Source: Pseudomonadota bacterium
GTDB taxonomy: Bacteria > Pseudomonadota > Alphaproteobacteria > Rhizobiales > Xanthobacteraceae
Assembly: GCA_021823875.1 (NCBI GenBank)
Contig: JAKAMD010000001.1
Location: 1 to 34,974 of the forward strand
DNA: 34,974 bases
Direction: 5' to 3'
Part shown: in pieces, positions 16,570 to 25,634 of the stretch
How the letters are laid out: every line of letters starts with the position of its first letter
Numbering within the stretch: position 1 is the first letter of the stretch
Notes under the pieces: model-generated
What the model saw: the letters and a program-made list of their open reading frames with translations, nothing else
The model's database searches: none
Told to the model about the DNA's origin: nothing
Program-made: the position numbers and the translations under genes

Positions 16570-16591
16570 CCGCTCGCGATTTCGTGAGCGG
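16570..16591 (+). terminator. Hairpin after the GT-C gene, before the dnaK promoter
   Basis: A 9-bp stem (16570-16578 with 16583-16591, one G-T pair) closes a 4-base ATTT loop. There is no T-run, so it is a weak intrinsic terminator at best. It may insulate dnaK from transcription of the upstream gene. It abuts a second palindrome, GCCCGC-TT-GCGGGC at 16591-16604, which contains the CTTG of the dnaK promoter. Confidence 0.4.
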
Positions 16592-16595
16592 CCCG

Positions 16596-16623
16596 CTTGC
16601 GGGCAGTGGGGACCCTCCTATAT
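16596..16623 (+). promoter_or_regulatory. RpoH (sigma-32) heat-shock promoter of dnaK
   Basis: CTTG at 16596-16599, a 17-base spacer, and CCTATAT at 16617-16623 match the alphaproteobacterial sigma-32 consensus CTTG-N17/18-CYTATNT exactly. Transcription should begin near 16630, leaving a leader of about 130 bases before dnaK. The -35 element lies inside a perfect short palindrome (16591-16604). This is the strongest promoter match I found in the window. Confidence 0.85.
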
Positions 16624-16629
16624 GAGCCT

Positions 16630-16758
16630 TAAGCCGCGTAAATGCGGTGAATCGCGTATCCAGGGGGTTGGATCAGGGGGGTCTGCGGAGGAGCCGCGGA
16701 TGACCCCGCGGGGCGCTCATCGGCCCGTCCGGCCTGCCGCAAATCGAGAGGAACAACT
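16630..16758 (+). promoter_or_regulatory. Structured 5' leader of dnaK
   Basis: The leader is GC-rich and can form several hairpins: CCGC/GCGG at 16634-16637 and 16644-16647, CCGCGG/CCGCGG at 16694-16699 and 16706-16711, and an outer pairing TGCGG/CCGCA at 16684-16688 and 16737-16741. The ribosome-binding site AGAGGA (16747-16752) lies just outside these, 6 bases before the ATG. A thermosensing or attenuating role is conceivable but unproven; no known ROSE motif was recognised. Confidence 0.35.
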
Positions 16759-18675
<1,917 letters not shown>

Positions 18676-18738
18676 ACTGGTTGCCGGCGCTATGACGGCG
18701 GCGCAAGGCATGAGCATCGTCGCCTCCGGGCTTGACCA

Positions 18739-18860
18739 AGCAAGTCGGATTTATCCGACTTGCTCTGGTTTAGACCGGCCGAACTCGGGTAAACCCGAGT
18801 TCGGATGGGTCCATCTTTTTCGCAAGATGATGGATGGCCGGGTCATGTCCGGCCATGACC
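18739..18860. repeat. Cluster of perfect hairpins in the dnaK-dnaJ spacer
   Basis: Four consecutive inverted repeats fill the spacer. The first is 18739-18749/18754-18764 (11 bp perfect, loop TTTA). The second is 18779-18789/18794-18804 (11 bp perfect, loop TAAA). The third is CATCTT/AAGATG at 18812-18817/18824-18829. The last is ATGGCCGG/CCGGCCAT at 18834-18841/18849-18856, which can re-pair as GGTCATG/CATGACC (18841-18847/18854-18860). The last part closely resembles the right arm of the element at 20738-20828. As RNA these hairpins could partly end transcription or protect the dnaK message, so dnaJ may be expressed less than dnaK. Confidence 0.8.
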
Positions 18861-18886
18861 ATTTGAAGCACTAGGACCAAGCTGGC

Positions 18887-20041
18887 ATGTCCAAACGCGA
18901 CTATTACGAGGTCCTGGGCGTTTCGCGCGATTGCAGCGAGGCCGATCTTAAGACCGCCTTCCGCAAGCTCGCCATGAAGCATCATCCGGATCGCAATCCG
19001 GGCGACACCGAGTGCGAGCACAAATTCAAGGAAATCAACGAGGCCTATGACGTGCTCAAGGACGGCGACAAGCGCGCCGCCTATGACCGTTTCGGCCACG
19101 CCGCTTTCGAGCACGGCGGCATGGGCGCCGGCGGGGCTGGATTCGGCGCCGATTTCGGCTCCGCCTTCGCCGATATTTTCGAGGGCATATTCGGAATGGG
19201 CGGCGGCCGCGGCGGCCGCGCCTCCGGCCGCGAGCGCGGCTCGGATCTCCGCTACAACATGGAGATCAGCCTGGAGGAGGCCTTCGAAGGCAAGACCGCG
19301 CAGATCCGCATCCCGACCTCGGTCACCTGCGAAGCTTGCTCCGGTACCGGCGCCAAGCCCGGCACCAAGCCGAAGACATGCTCGACTTGCGGCGGTGCCG
19401 GCCGTGTCCGCCATGCGCAAGGCTTCTTCACGCTGGAGCGTACCTGCCCGGCCTGTCAGGGCCGCGGCCAAGTGATCGACGATCCTTGTCCGAACTGCTC
19501 GGGCGCCGGACGGGTGACGCGCGAGCGTACGCTCTCGGTCAACATTCCGGCCGGGGTCGAAGACGGTACCCGCATCCGGCTGGCCGGCGAGGGCGAGGCG
19601 GGCCTACGCGGCGGTCCGGCTGGCGACCTCTATATTTTTCTTGCCATCACCCCCCACGAGTTCTTCCAGCGCGACGGCGCCGACCTGCATTGCCGTGTGC
19701 CGATTTCCATGGTGACGGCGGCTCTCGGCGGCGAGTTCGAGGTACCAGCGATCGACGGCAGTAAGGCGCGGGTCAAGGTGCCCGGCGGCACCCAGACCGG
19801 CCGCCGCTTCCGCCTCTCGGCCAAGGGTATGCCGGTGCTGCGGGCCAAGCAGACCGGCGACATGTACGTCCAGGTTGTAGTTGAGACGCCGCAGAATTTG
19901 ACCAAACGCCAACGCGAGCTGCTGGCTGAATTCGAAAAGCTCTCGTCCGAGACTACGCAGCCGGAATCCGCCGGATTCTTCAGTCGGGTCAAGGACTTTC
20001 TCGATGGTCTGGCGAATCCCGGCGGCAGCCATTCCGGTTAA
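18887..20041 (+). CDS. dnaJ: Co-chaperone DnaJ (Hsp40, type I)
   Basis: A 384-residue type I J-protein that stimulates DnaK ATP hydrolysis and hands over substrates. The J domain (about 1-70) contains HHPDRN with the HPD motif at 33-35. A Gly/Phe-rich linker (about 78-115: GHAAFEHGGMGAGGAGFG, FGMGGGRGGRAS) follows. Four CxxCxGxG zinc-binding repeats are visible (CEACSGTG, CSTCGGAG, CPACQGRG, CPNCSGAG), then the two substrate-binding barrels (SVNIPAGVEDGTRIRLAGEG, VKVPGGTQTGRRFRLSAKGM) and a dimerisation tail. All key residues are intact. It lies in line with dnaK and is followed by pmtA after 80 bp; an 8-bp inverted repeat at 20054-20061/20084-20091 in that gap may be a weak attenuator. Confidence 0.99.
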   Translation: MSKRDYYEVLGVSRDCSEADLKTAFRKLAMKHHPDRNPGDTECEHKFKEINEAYDVLKDGDKRAAYDRFGHAAFEHGGMGAGGAGFGADFGSAFADIFEGIFGMGGGRGGRASGRERGSDLRYNMEISLEEAFEGKTAQIRIPTSVTCEACSGTGAKPGTKPKTCSTCGGAGRVRHAQGFFTLERTCPACQGRGQVIDDPCPNCSGAGRVTRERTLSVNIPAGVEDGTRIRLAGEGEAGLRGGPAGDLYIFLAITPHEFFQRDGADLHCRVPISMVTAALGGEFEVPAIDGSKARVKVPGGTQTGRRFRLSAKGMPVLRAKQTGDMYVQVVVETPQNLTKRQRELLAEFEKLSSETTQPESAGFFSRVKDFLDGLANPGGSHSG

Positions 20042-20121
20042 TCGCTTGACCCCTCGCCCGCCGAGTTATACCCGTGGTGGCGAGCGGGCGAAGACCCGCC
20101 CGTACAATTGAACCGGCATCT

Positions 20122-20718
20122 ATGCCCTCACACACCGTCGTCCACAAGAAGCCCCTGCGTCTCGATGACGAGATGCAGTTCATTCGTTCGTGGATCGAGA
20201 AGCCACTATCGACTGGCGCAGTCATGCCGTCGAGCAAGGCGCTGGCGCGCACTATGGCGCGCTATGTCGATCCGACTGCGAAGGGGCCAGTGATCGAGCT
20301 GGGACCCGGCACCGGCCCGGTCACCGAAGCGCTGGTACGACACGGCATCGATCCGGCGCGGCTTGTGCTGGTTGAGTTCAACAACGACTTCTGCCGTCTG
20401 CTGCGACAGCGCTATCCGGCGGCGACCGTGGTGCAGGGTGATGCTTATCGGCTGCGCCGCACCGTGCAGAACTATGTAAGCGATCCCGCCGCCGCGGTGG
20501 TGTCGAGCCTGCCGCTGCTGACCAAGCCGCTGCGTACGCGGCTGCGCCTGATGGCCGACGTGATGGCCTTGACCGCACACGGCGCGCCCTTCGTGCAGTT
20601 TACCTATGGCTTGGTGCCGCCAATTCCGAAATCGCTTTCCGGCATCACGGCACAAGCCTCCAACGTGATCTGGCTCAATTTGCCGCCGGCGCGCGTGTGG
20701 GTCTATCGCGCGCGCTAG
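20122..20718 (+). CDS. pmtA: Phospholipid N-methyltransferase (PmtA type)
   Basis: A soluble or peripheral methyltransferase of 198 residues that resembles the rhizobial PmtA enzymes, which methylate phosphatidylethanolamine three times to make phosphatidylcholine at the inner membrane. Seen here are an N-terminal amphipathic stretch with FIRSWIEKPLSTGAVMPSSK, the S-adenosylmethionine motif VIELGPGTGPVTEALV (about 54-69), the acidic loop LVLVEFNNDFCRLLRQRYP, VVQGDAY and AAAVVSSLPLLTKP. The same fold is shared with rRNA adenine dimethyltransferases, but the length, N-terminus and position after dnaJ favour PmtA. Phosphatidylcholine is a normal membrane lipid of Rhizobiales. Enzymatic specificity is inferred from family and context. 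Confidence 0.85.
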   Translation: MPSHTVVHKKPLRLDDEMQFIRSWIEKPLSTGAVMPSSKALARTMARYVDPTAKGPVIELGPGTGPVTEALVRHGIDPARLVLVEFNNDFCRLLRQRYPAATVVQGDAYRLRRTVQNYVSDPAAAVVSSLPLLTKPLRTRLRLMADVMALTAHGAPFVQFTYGLVPPIPKSLSGITAQASNVIWLNLPPARVWVYRAR

Positions 20719-20737
20719 ATTTTCTGGCCCCTGCACC

Positions 20738-20828
20738 GTCATGCCCGGCCTTGTGCCGGGCATCCACGTCTTTAGGGCGTCACAGGCGCGATCAAGACGT
20801 GGATGGCCGGGACAAGCCCGGCCATGAC
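20738..20828. repeat. 91-bp compound palindrome (family A) with two internal hairpins
   Basis: The arms 20738-20772 and 20794-20828 (35 bases each) are inverted copies with 31 of 35 positions matching. Each arm also folds on itself: ATGCCCGGC/GCCGGGCAT in the left arm and ATGGCCGGG/CCCGGCCAT in the right. The four differences between the arms fall at two pairs of positions that base-pair within these small hairpins, so pairing is kept in both. The inner parts form a 12-bp stem (CATCCACGTCTT with its complement). It sits between pmtA and the FMN reductase. A related half is at about 18832-18860. Confidence 0.85.
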
Positions 20829-20878
20829 CATCGAGGGAGCGGTGTGTTAAGGAAGGCCGCAGCTTTTTGGAGCCGCCG

Positions 20879-21460
20879 ATGCCGATCCCCAAGATCCTCG
20901 TCTTCGCCTCCTCGACACGCACCGGCTCTCATAATGCGAAGCTGGCGGCGCTGGCGGCCAAGGAGCTGACGCTGATCGACGCCGACGTCACCCGCATCTC
21001 GCTCGTCGACTATCCTTTGCCGCTCTACGATCCCGATCTTGACGCGCGCACCGGCCCGCCGGCCCATGCACTCAAGCTCAAGCAGATGATCATGGCGCAT
21101 CACGGCGTCTTCATCGCCAGCGCCGAATACACGGCCTCGGTGACGCCGCTGATCAAAAACGCCATCGACTGGGTCTCGCGCGTGCGCGAGAAAGGCGATC
21201 CGGCCAATGCCGCCTTCAAGAACCGTGTGTTCGCGCTCAGCGCTGCTTCGGTCGATCCGGCCGGCGGCGTGCATTCGCTCATGGCCTTGCGCCAGATCCT
21301 CGAGATCGGTTGCGGCGCACTGGTGATCCCCGAGCAGGTGGCGATCCCTGCCGCCGACCAGGCGTTTGACGAGATGGACAACCTGGTCGACCTGCGCACC
21401 GCCAATCTTTTCAAAGCCCAGTTGCAGCGCCTGGTCGATGTGGCGCAGCTCATGATGTGA
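20879..21460 (+). CDS. NADPH-dependent FMN reductase family flavoprotein
   Basis: A 193-residue protein of the flavodoxin-like NADPH-dependent FMN reductase group (ChrR/YieF/ArsH-related). The FMN-phosphate loop SSTRTGSHNAKLA lies near the N-terminus (about 11-23), and the second signature is FIASAEYTASVTPLIKNAID, a variant of the family motif PEYNxSxPxxLKNAIDW with Ala for Pro and Thr-Ala in the turn. Such enzymes reduce quinones, metals or azo compounds; the true substrate is unknown. GGAG at 20869-20872 stands 6 bases before the ATG. It is the first gene of a tight group with pyrF (16 bp), the DUF1330 gene (13 bp) and dapB (51 bp), probably one operon. Confidence 0.88.
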   Translation: MPIPKILVFASSTRTGSHNAKLAALAAKELTLIDADVTRISLVDYPLPLYDPDLDARTGPPAHALKLKQMIMAHHGVFIASAEYTASVTPLIKNAIDWVSRVREKGDPANAAFKNRVFALSAASVDPAGGVHSLMALRQILEIGCGALVIPEQVAIPAADQAFDEMDNLVDLRTANLFKAQLQRLVDVAQLMM

Positions 21461-21476
21461 ATGCGAGGAGGCTTAC

Positions 21477-22181
21477 TTGTCGCTCGATGCGCGTGAACGC
21501 TTGATTGTCGCTCTCGATGTGCCGTCGGTGGCTAAAGCCGAGGCGCTGGTGGCGCGGCTGGGTGAATCAGTGTGGTTCTACAAGATCGGCTATCAGCTCG
21601 CCTTTGCCGGCGGATTGCCCTTCGCGGCTGGCTTGATCGCGGCCGGCAAGCAGGTGTTCCTCGATCTCAAGCTGCACGACATCGGCAACACCGTGACCAA
21701 GGGTGTGGAAAGTGTCGCGGAGCTCGGCGCCACCTTCCTCACCGTGCATGCCTATCCGCAGACCATGAAAGCGGCGGTGGAAGGCAAGCGCGGCTCGACC
21801 CTGCGCATCCTCGCGGTCACCGTGCTCACCTCCTACGACGATGCCGATCTCGCCGCCGCCGGCTACGATATGGGCGTTGCTGAGCTGGCCGCGGCGCGCG
21901 CCATGCAGGCGCGCGACATCGGTGTCGACGGGCTGGTCTGCTCGGCGGAGGAAGCGGGCAATCTGCGCAGCATCGTGGGGCCGGGCATGGCGCTGGTGAC
22001 GCCTGGCATCCGGCCAGCGGGCAGCGCCTCGGGCGACCAGAAGCGCATCATGACGCCGGCGCGGGCGGTTGAAGCCGGCGCCGATTATCTGGTGGTTGGC
22101 CGGCCGGTGGTGGAAGCGGCCGATCCCCGGGCGGCGGCGGATGCCATTGTTGCCGAGATCGAACAGGCGACGGGCAAGTAA
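21477..22181 (+). CDS. pyrF: Orotidine 5'-phosphate decarboxylase
   Basis: PyrF removes the carboxyl group of OMP to make UMP, the last step of pyrimidine synthesis. The protein has 234 residues, the usual size. It begins RLIVALDVPSVAKAEALV and holds the catalytic motif VFLDLKLHDIGNTVTKGV with the Lys/Asp network, FLTVHAYPQTMKAAVEG, a middle segment GVDGLVCSAEEAGNLRSIVG, and the phosphate-binding end LVTPGIRPAGSASGDQKRIM and ADYLVVGRPVVEAADPRAAA. The start is a TTG at 21477 with a strong AGGAGG (21467-21472 region) ahead of it; no ATG fits better. A start with a weak codon and strong ribosome-binding site is unusual in this window. Confidence 0.96.
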   Translation: MSLDARERLIVALDVPSVAKAEALVARLGESVWFYKIGYQLAFAGGLPFAAGLIAAGKQVFLDLKLHDIGNTVTKGVESVAELGATFLTVHAYPQTMKAAVEGKRGSTLRILAVTVLTSYDDADLAAAGYDMGVAELAAARAMQARDIGVDGLVCSAEEAGNLRSIVGPGMALVTPGIRPAGSASGDQKRIMTPARAVEAGADYLVVGRPVVEAADPRAAADAIVAEIEQATGK

Positions 22182-22194
22182 CGGGAGGACAGCG

Positions 22195-22497
22195 ATGGCG
22201 AAGGGCTACTGGATCGGCCGCGTCAATGTGCACAACGAGGAAGGCTACAAGCCCTATGCCGCGGCCAACGCGGCGATCTTCAAGAAGTTCGGCGCAAAAT
22301 TCGTGGTGCGTGCCGGCAAATTCGAATGCCCGGAAGGCGCGGCGCGCTCGCGCAATGTGGTGATCGAATTTCCCGACTACGCCACTGCGCTCGCCTGCTA
22401 CCACTCGCCGGAATACCAGCAGAACATCAAGGTGCGGCAGCCGCATTCGGTCGCCGACATCCTCATCATCGAAGGTTATGACGGCCCGCAGCCCTAG
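22195..22497 (+). CDS. DUF1330 domain protein
   Basis: A 100-residue protein of the DUF1330 family, small ferredoxin-like alpha/beta barrels of the dimeric type. Visible are the opening MAKGYWIGRVNVHNEEGYKP, the central KFGAKFVVRAGKFECPEG, and the family-typical RNVVIEFPDYATALACYHSP followed by EYQQ. No catalytic role is established for the family; the fold resembles monooxygenase-like and chlorite-dismutase-like dimers, but no cofactor motif can be seen. The ATG at 22195 has GGGAGGA 7 bases ahead; the frame is open further upstream inside pyrF, but that part is a shadow. It lies between pyrF and dapB in the likely operon. Confidence 0.9.
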   Translation: MAKGYWIGRVNVHNEEGYKPYAAANAAIFKKFGAKFVVRAGKFECPEGAARSRNVVIEFPDYATALACYHSPEYQQNIKVRQPHSVADILIIEGYDGPQP

Positions 22498-22548
22498 GCG
22501 TTCGTCGTTCGCCGCGCTATACCGCCGCGACATTTCGGGAGATCAATT

Positions 22549-23364
22549 ATGGCCGATATGCGCTTGATCGTGGCGGGGGCCGGCGGACGCATGGGGCGCA
22601 CGCTGGTGAAGGCCATCGCCGAAACCAAGGGTCTCGCGCTCGCCGGTGCGTTGGAAGACGCGCGTTCGCCGCTGATCGGCAAGGACGCTGGCGTGCTGGC
22701 CGGGCTGTCTGAAAACGGCATTAAGCTCACCGCCGACGCGGCCTCGCTGTTGGAGCAGGCCGACGGCATCATCGATTTCACGGTGCCGGTGGCGACCGTG
22801 GCCTATGCCGCGCTCGCCGCCAAGCGCGGCAAGGTGCAAGTGATCGGGACTACCGGCTTAAGCACGGGCGATGAGGCCAAGATAAAGGATGCGGCAAGCA
22901 AGGCAGTCATCGTCAAGTCCGGCAATATGAGCCTGGGCGTCAACCTGCTGGCGGCGCTGACAAAACGCGTGGCCAAGACGCTGGACGACTTGTTTGACAT
23001 TGAAATCCTTGAAATGCATCACAACCAGAAGGTCGACGCGCCCTCCGGTACCGCGCTCTTGCTCGGACGCGCGGCCGCCGAGGGCCGCGGCATCGATCTC
23101 GACCAGCATGCGGTCAAGGCGCGCGAGGGCCATACCGGCAAGCGCACGCCCGGCGACATCGGCTTCGCCACCCTGCGCGGCGGCACCGTGGTGGGCGAGC
23201 ACACCGTGATGTTCGCGGGTCCCGCCGAGCGGATCGAGCTCACCCACAAGGCCGAGGACCGCATGATTTTCGCGCGCGGCGCGCTGCATGCGGCACTATG
23301 GGCGCGCGGCCAGACGCCGGGGCTCTATTCGATGATGGATGTGCTCGGCCTGAAGAATTTTTGA
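22549..23364 (+). CDS. dapB: 4-hydroxy-tetrahydrodipicolinate reductase
   Basis: DapB reduces the product of DapA with NAD(P)H in the diaminopimelate/lysine pathway, which feeds peptidoglycan and protein synthesis. The 271-residue protein has the nucleotide-binding start MRLIVAGAGGRMGRTLVKAI, a second Rossmann segment (DGIIDFTVPVATVAYAALAA, VIGTTGLSTGDEAKI) and the active-site region ILEMHHNQKVDAPSGTALLL with the catalytic His-His and Lys. The C-terminal part includes RIELTHKAEDRMIFARGAL. GGGAGA stands before the ATG. In many Rhizobiales dapB is followed by gpmA; here it is followed, convergently and after 35 bp, by an M48 protease. Confidence 0.97.
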   Translation: MADMRLIVAGAGGRMGRTLVKAIAETKGLALAGALEDARSPLIGKDAGVLAGLSENGIKLTADAASLLEQADGIIDFTVPVATVAYAALAAKRGKVQVIGTTGLSTGDEAKIKDAASKAVIVKSGNMSLGVNLLAALTKRVAKTLDDLFDIEILEMHHNQKVDAPSGTALLLGRAAAEGRGIDLDQHAVKAREGHTGKRTPGDIGFATLRGGTVVGEHTVMFAGPAERIELTHKAEDRMIFARGALHAALWARGQTPGLYSMMDVLGLKNF

Positions 23365-23399
23365 GCGGGCTGTGTCGCGCCCATCGGCCAGGCCGCCGC

Positions 23400-24512
23400 T
23401 CAATCCGGGTTATCGCGTGTCGCAGTCTTCGACGCGCTGTGCGCAACCTTGAGATTGGGCACGAGCGGCAGGCCCTGGCGTTTCTTGTCTGCGATCTCCG
23501 CGGCCACCTTGCGCATCTGCACGAAACGCGCAGCCGTAATCGGATGCGTGGTGGCGAGGCGGATGCTGTCAGGGTCTTCCTGCGCAAACCGCCGCCAAAC
23601 TTCTTCGCTGCCGGAAATATCGTAGCCGGCGCGCGCCGCGTAATAGGCGCCGACATAATCGGCTTCGCGCTCGAAGTCGACGCTGAAGGCTTGGGCGCCA
23701 ACCTTCTCGAAATGCCGGGTGAAGGTGGTACCGGTGTAGATGCCGCCCAGCATGAAACCGCCGTCGACCAGGGCGCCACCGACGGCGCCCAGAAACGCAT
23801 TCTGCTCCTTCTTCTGGTAGTAACCCATGGTCACATGGGCAAGCTCATGCCCTACGATGACGGCGAGATCGGCGTCGCTCTGAGCCACGCGCAAAATGCC
23901 TGAATTGAGCACGATCTTATCATTGGTGGTGTAGGCATTCGCTGTCTGATTGCTGACATAGCGGATCGGAATTGCGCAAGCCGGCACCGGCAAGACCGTG
24001 CGCAGCGTATCGACGCCGTCACGCCGCACCATGATTTGCACGGGCGCCTCGCCATGCCGCTGCAGCCAGCGATCCATCCAGCGCGCGGTTCCGGTCGCCG
24101 GTACCACTTCGTTGTCGAGCGTGAGAATCTGATCGCCGACCTTGATGCCGGCGACCGCCGCCGGCGAGTCGCTGGCAATCGAGATCACGGCCGGCTTGCT
24201 CCAGCCGATCTGCAGTGCCTCATGGGTATAGGAGCGGTATTTGCGCGGCAGGCCCCGCACGGTGGCGGCGTGGAGCCCGATTTGCGTGGCGACGTTCTTG
24301 CAGAACTGGCGGTTGGCGACGCGGATGTGGAAACCGACATTGTCGACGCGCGCGACCGCAGCGTAATAGGCGCGGATCTGGTCGATCTGCTCCTTGCGCT
24401 GCTCGTTGGCGACGTCCTGGGCCGGCAGCATGGGCAGCTTGCTCGCCGGCATGGCGCAACCCGCGCACAACCACGCGCTCGCAATCACGCCCCACCACCG
24501 ACGCCGTGACAC
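23400..24512 (-). CDS. M48 family zinc metalloprotease lipoprotein with an upstream PDZ domain
   Basis: A 370-residue protein with a short signal (RRRWWGVIASAWLCAGC) and probable lipidation at Cys19; the residue three before it is Cys rather than the usual Leu, so the lipobox is atypical. A PDZ-like domain covers about 100-175 (AVISIASDSPAAVAGIKVGD, QILTLDNEVVPATG). The protease part has HELAH at 222-226 (zinc ligands H222 and H226, catalytic E223), the third-ligand motif EREAD at 281-285, and the THP motif at 322-324. Envelope M48 proteases such as BepA degrade misassembled outer-membrane proteins; a similar quality-control task is inferred. A PDZ before the protease is a less common order. 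It is convergent with dapB. Confidence 0.9.
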   Translation of the reverse strand: MSRRRWWGVIASAWLCAGCAMPASKLPMLPAQDVANEQRKEQIDQIRAYYAAVARVDNVGFHIRVANRQFCKNVATQIGLHAATVRGLPRKYRSYTHEALQIGWSKPAVISIASDSPAAVAGIKVGDQILTLDNEVVPATGTARWMDRWLQRHGEAPVQIMVRRDGVDTLRTVLPVPACAIPIRYVSNQTANAYTTNDKIVLNSGILRVAQSDADLAVIVGHELAHVTMGYYQKKEQNAFLGAVGGALVDGGFMLGGIYTGTTFTRHFEKVGAQAFSVDFEREADYVGAYYAARAGYDISGSEEVWRRFAQEDPDSIRLATTHPITAARFVQMRKVAAEIADKKRQGLPLVPNLKVAHSASKTATRDNPD

Positions 24513-24676
24513 CGGAAGTCCCCCAAAGACGGGGGAGTTTGCGCCCGCGCTGCAACCGGATCAAGTAATAGTTGCAAGTATCGAAAAAACACCGAATGGT
24601 TAGCGCGTGTTGTCTACCGGCAGCCAAGACACAAGCCGGATGAAATTGGCGTCTTGCGGGGCTTACGATTGATGAT

Positions 24677-25564
24677 TCAGCGCTTGCCGCGATTGGCCCA
24701 ATAGACCGACAGGCCCGAGCCATCCGCGGCAGCAAGGCCGTTCTGGCTGGCTTCGTCGAACGAGGCCAAGGCCGCGGTCGCAGCCGGCATGGCGGCGCCC
24801 TTGGCTTTTCCGGTCGCGAGCATGGTGCGCAAATCCTTGCAAGCGTCGGAAATGTTGAACGTAGTCGGCCCGGGCGGGCGGCCCTCGAGCATGGCGACAA
24901 TCATGTCGGCGCGGTTCTTCAGCGCGTTGTTGGCACCGCTCGTGTCGGTGAACAGATCAAGCAGGCGCTTCGGCTCCCAGCCGAGATCGCGGCAGATCGC
25001 GAAGGCTTCGCCATAGGCCTGCCACGCCACCATCAGTGGCAGATTGATGGCGAGCTTCATGGTCGATCCGGCGCCGACCGGTCCGCAATGTTCCAGCCGG
25101 CGACAGAGCGGTTGCAAGATCGGCGTGGCACGTTCGGCGTCGGCGGGCTCCGCGCCCATCAAACCGATCAACTTGCCTTGCCGCGCCGGCGGGACCGAAC
25201 CGCCAACTGGACACTCCACCAGCACCGCGCCTTTGACCCGCACCTTGGCCGCTAGTGCGACATTCACCTCCGGTGGCACCGTGCTCATTTCGATGAACAG
25301 TTTGCCGGCGACCGCACCCGACAAGAGACCATCCGGCCCGTTGTAGACCTGCTCGATGGCGGCGCCATCAGTGAGAATAGTGAGTACGGCATTCGTTTTG
25401 CTGGCGAGCTCGGCCGGCGTTGCCGCGATCGCGGCGCCGGCGTCGATGACCGGCTTGGTCTTACCGGGCGAGCGGTTCCAGACGGTAACCTGATGGCCGA
25501 CCTCCATCAGCCGCAGCGCGATCGCCGCGCCCATTTTGCCGATACCGGCAACTCCGATGTGCAT
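24677..25564 (-). CDS. NAD(P)-dependent beta-hydroxyacid dehydrogenase (3-hydroxyisobutyrate dehydrogenase family)
   Basis: A 295-residue oxidoreductase of the HIBADH/tartronate-semialdehyde-reductase family. The Rossmann start HIGVAGIGKMGAAIALRLME is followed by VTVWNRSPGK; the Arg after Asn suggests NADPH preference. The substrate motif reads ECPVGGSVPPARQGKL (118-131), where most members have a PVSGG core, so the serine is shifted. The cofactor and catalytic segment GPVGAGSTMKLAINLPLMVA has the expected Lys170 and Asn174. The substrate is unknown. The start at 25564 is chosen for homology; GTG 25576 is possible. It lies 70 bp downstream of the GntR regulator on the same strand and probably belongs to the same catabolic module. 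Confidence 0.88.
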   Translation of the reverse strand: MHIGVAGIGKMGAAIALRLMEVGHQVTVWNRSPGKTKPVIDAGAAIAATPAELASKTNAVLTILTDGAAIEQVYNGPDGLLSGAVAGKLFIEMSTVPPEVNVALAAKVRVKGAVLVECPVGGSVPPARQGKLIGLMGAEPADAERATPILQPLCRRLEHCGPVGAGSTMKLAINLPLMVAWQAYGEAFAICRDLGWEPKRLLDLFTDTSGANNALKNRADMIVAMLEGRPPGPTTFNISDACKDLRTMLATGKAKGAAMPAATAALASFDEASQNGLAAADGSGLSVYWANRGKR

Positions 25565-25634
25565 GACGTTTCTCACTCTTGTGTTGTCGCGCTGCGTTTA
25601 GCGGCCCTGTCGGTCGCGCGACCGAAAAGAGCGC

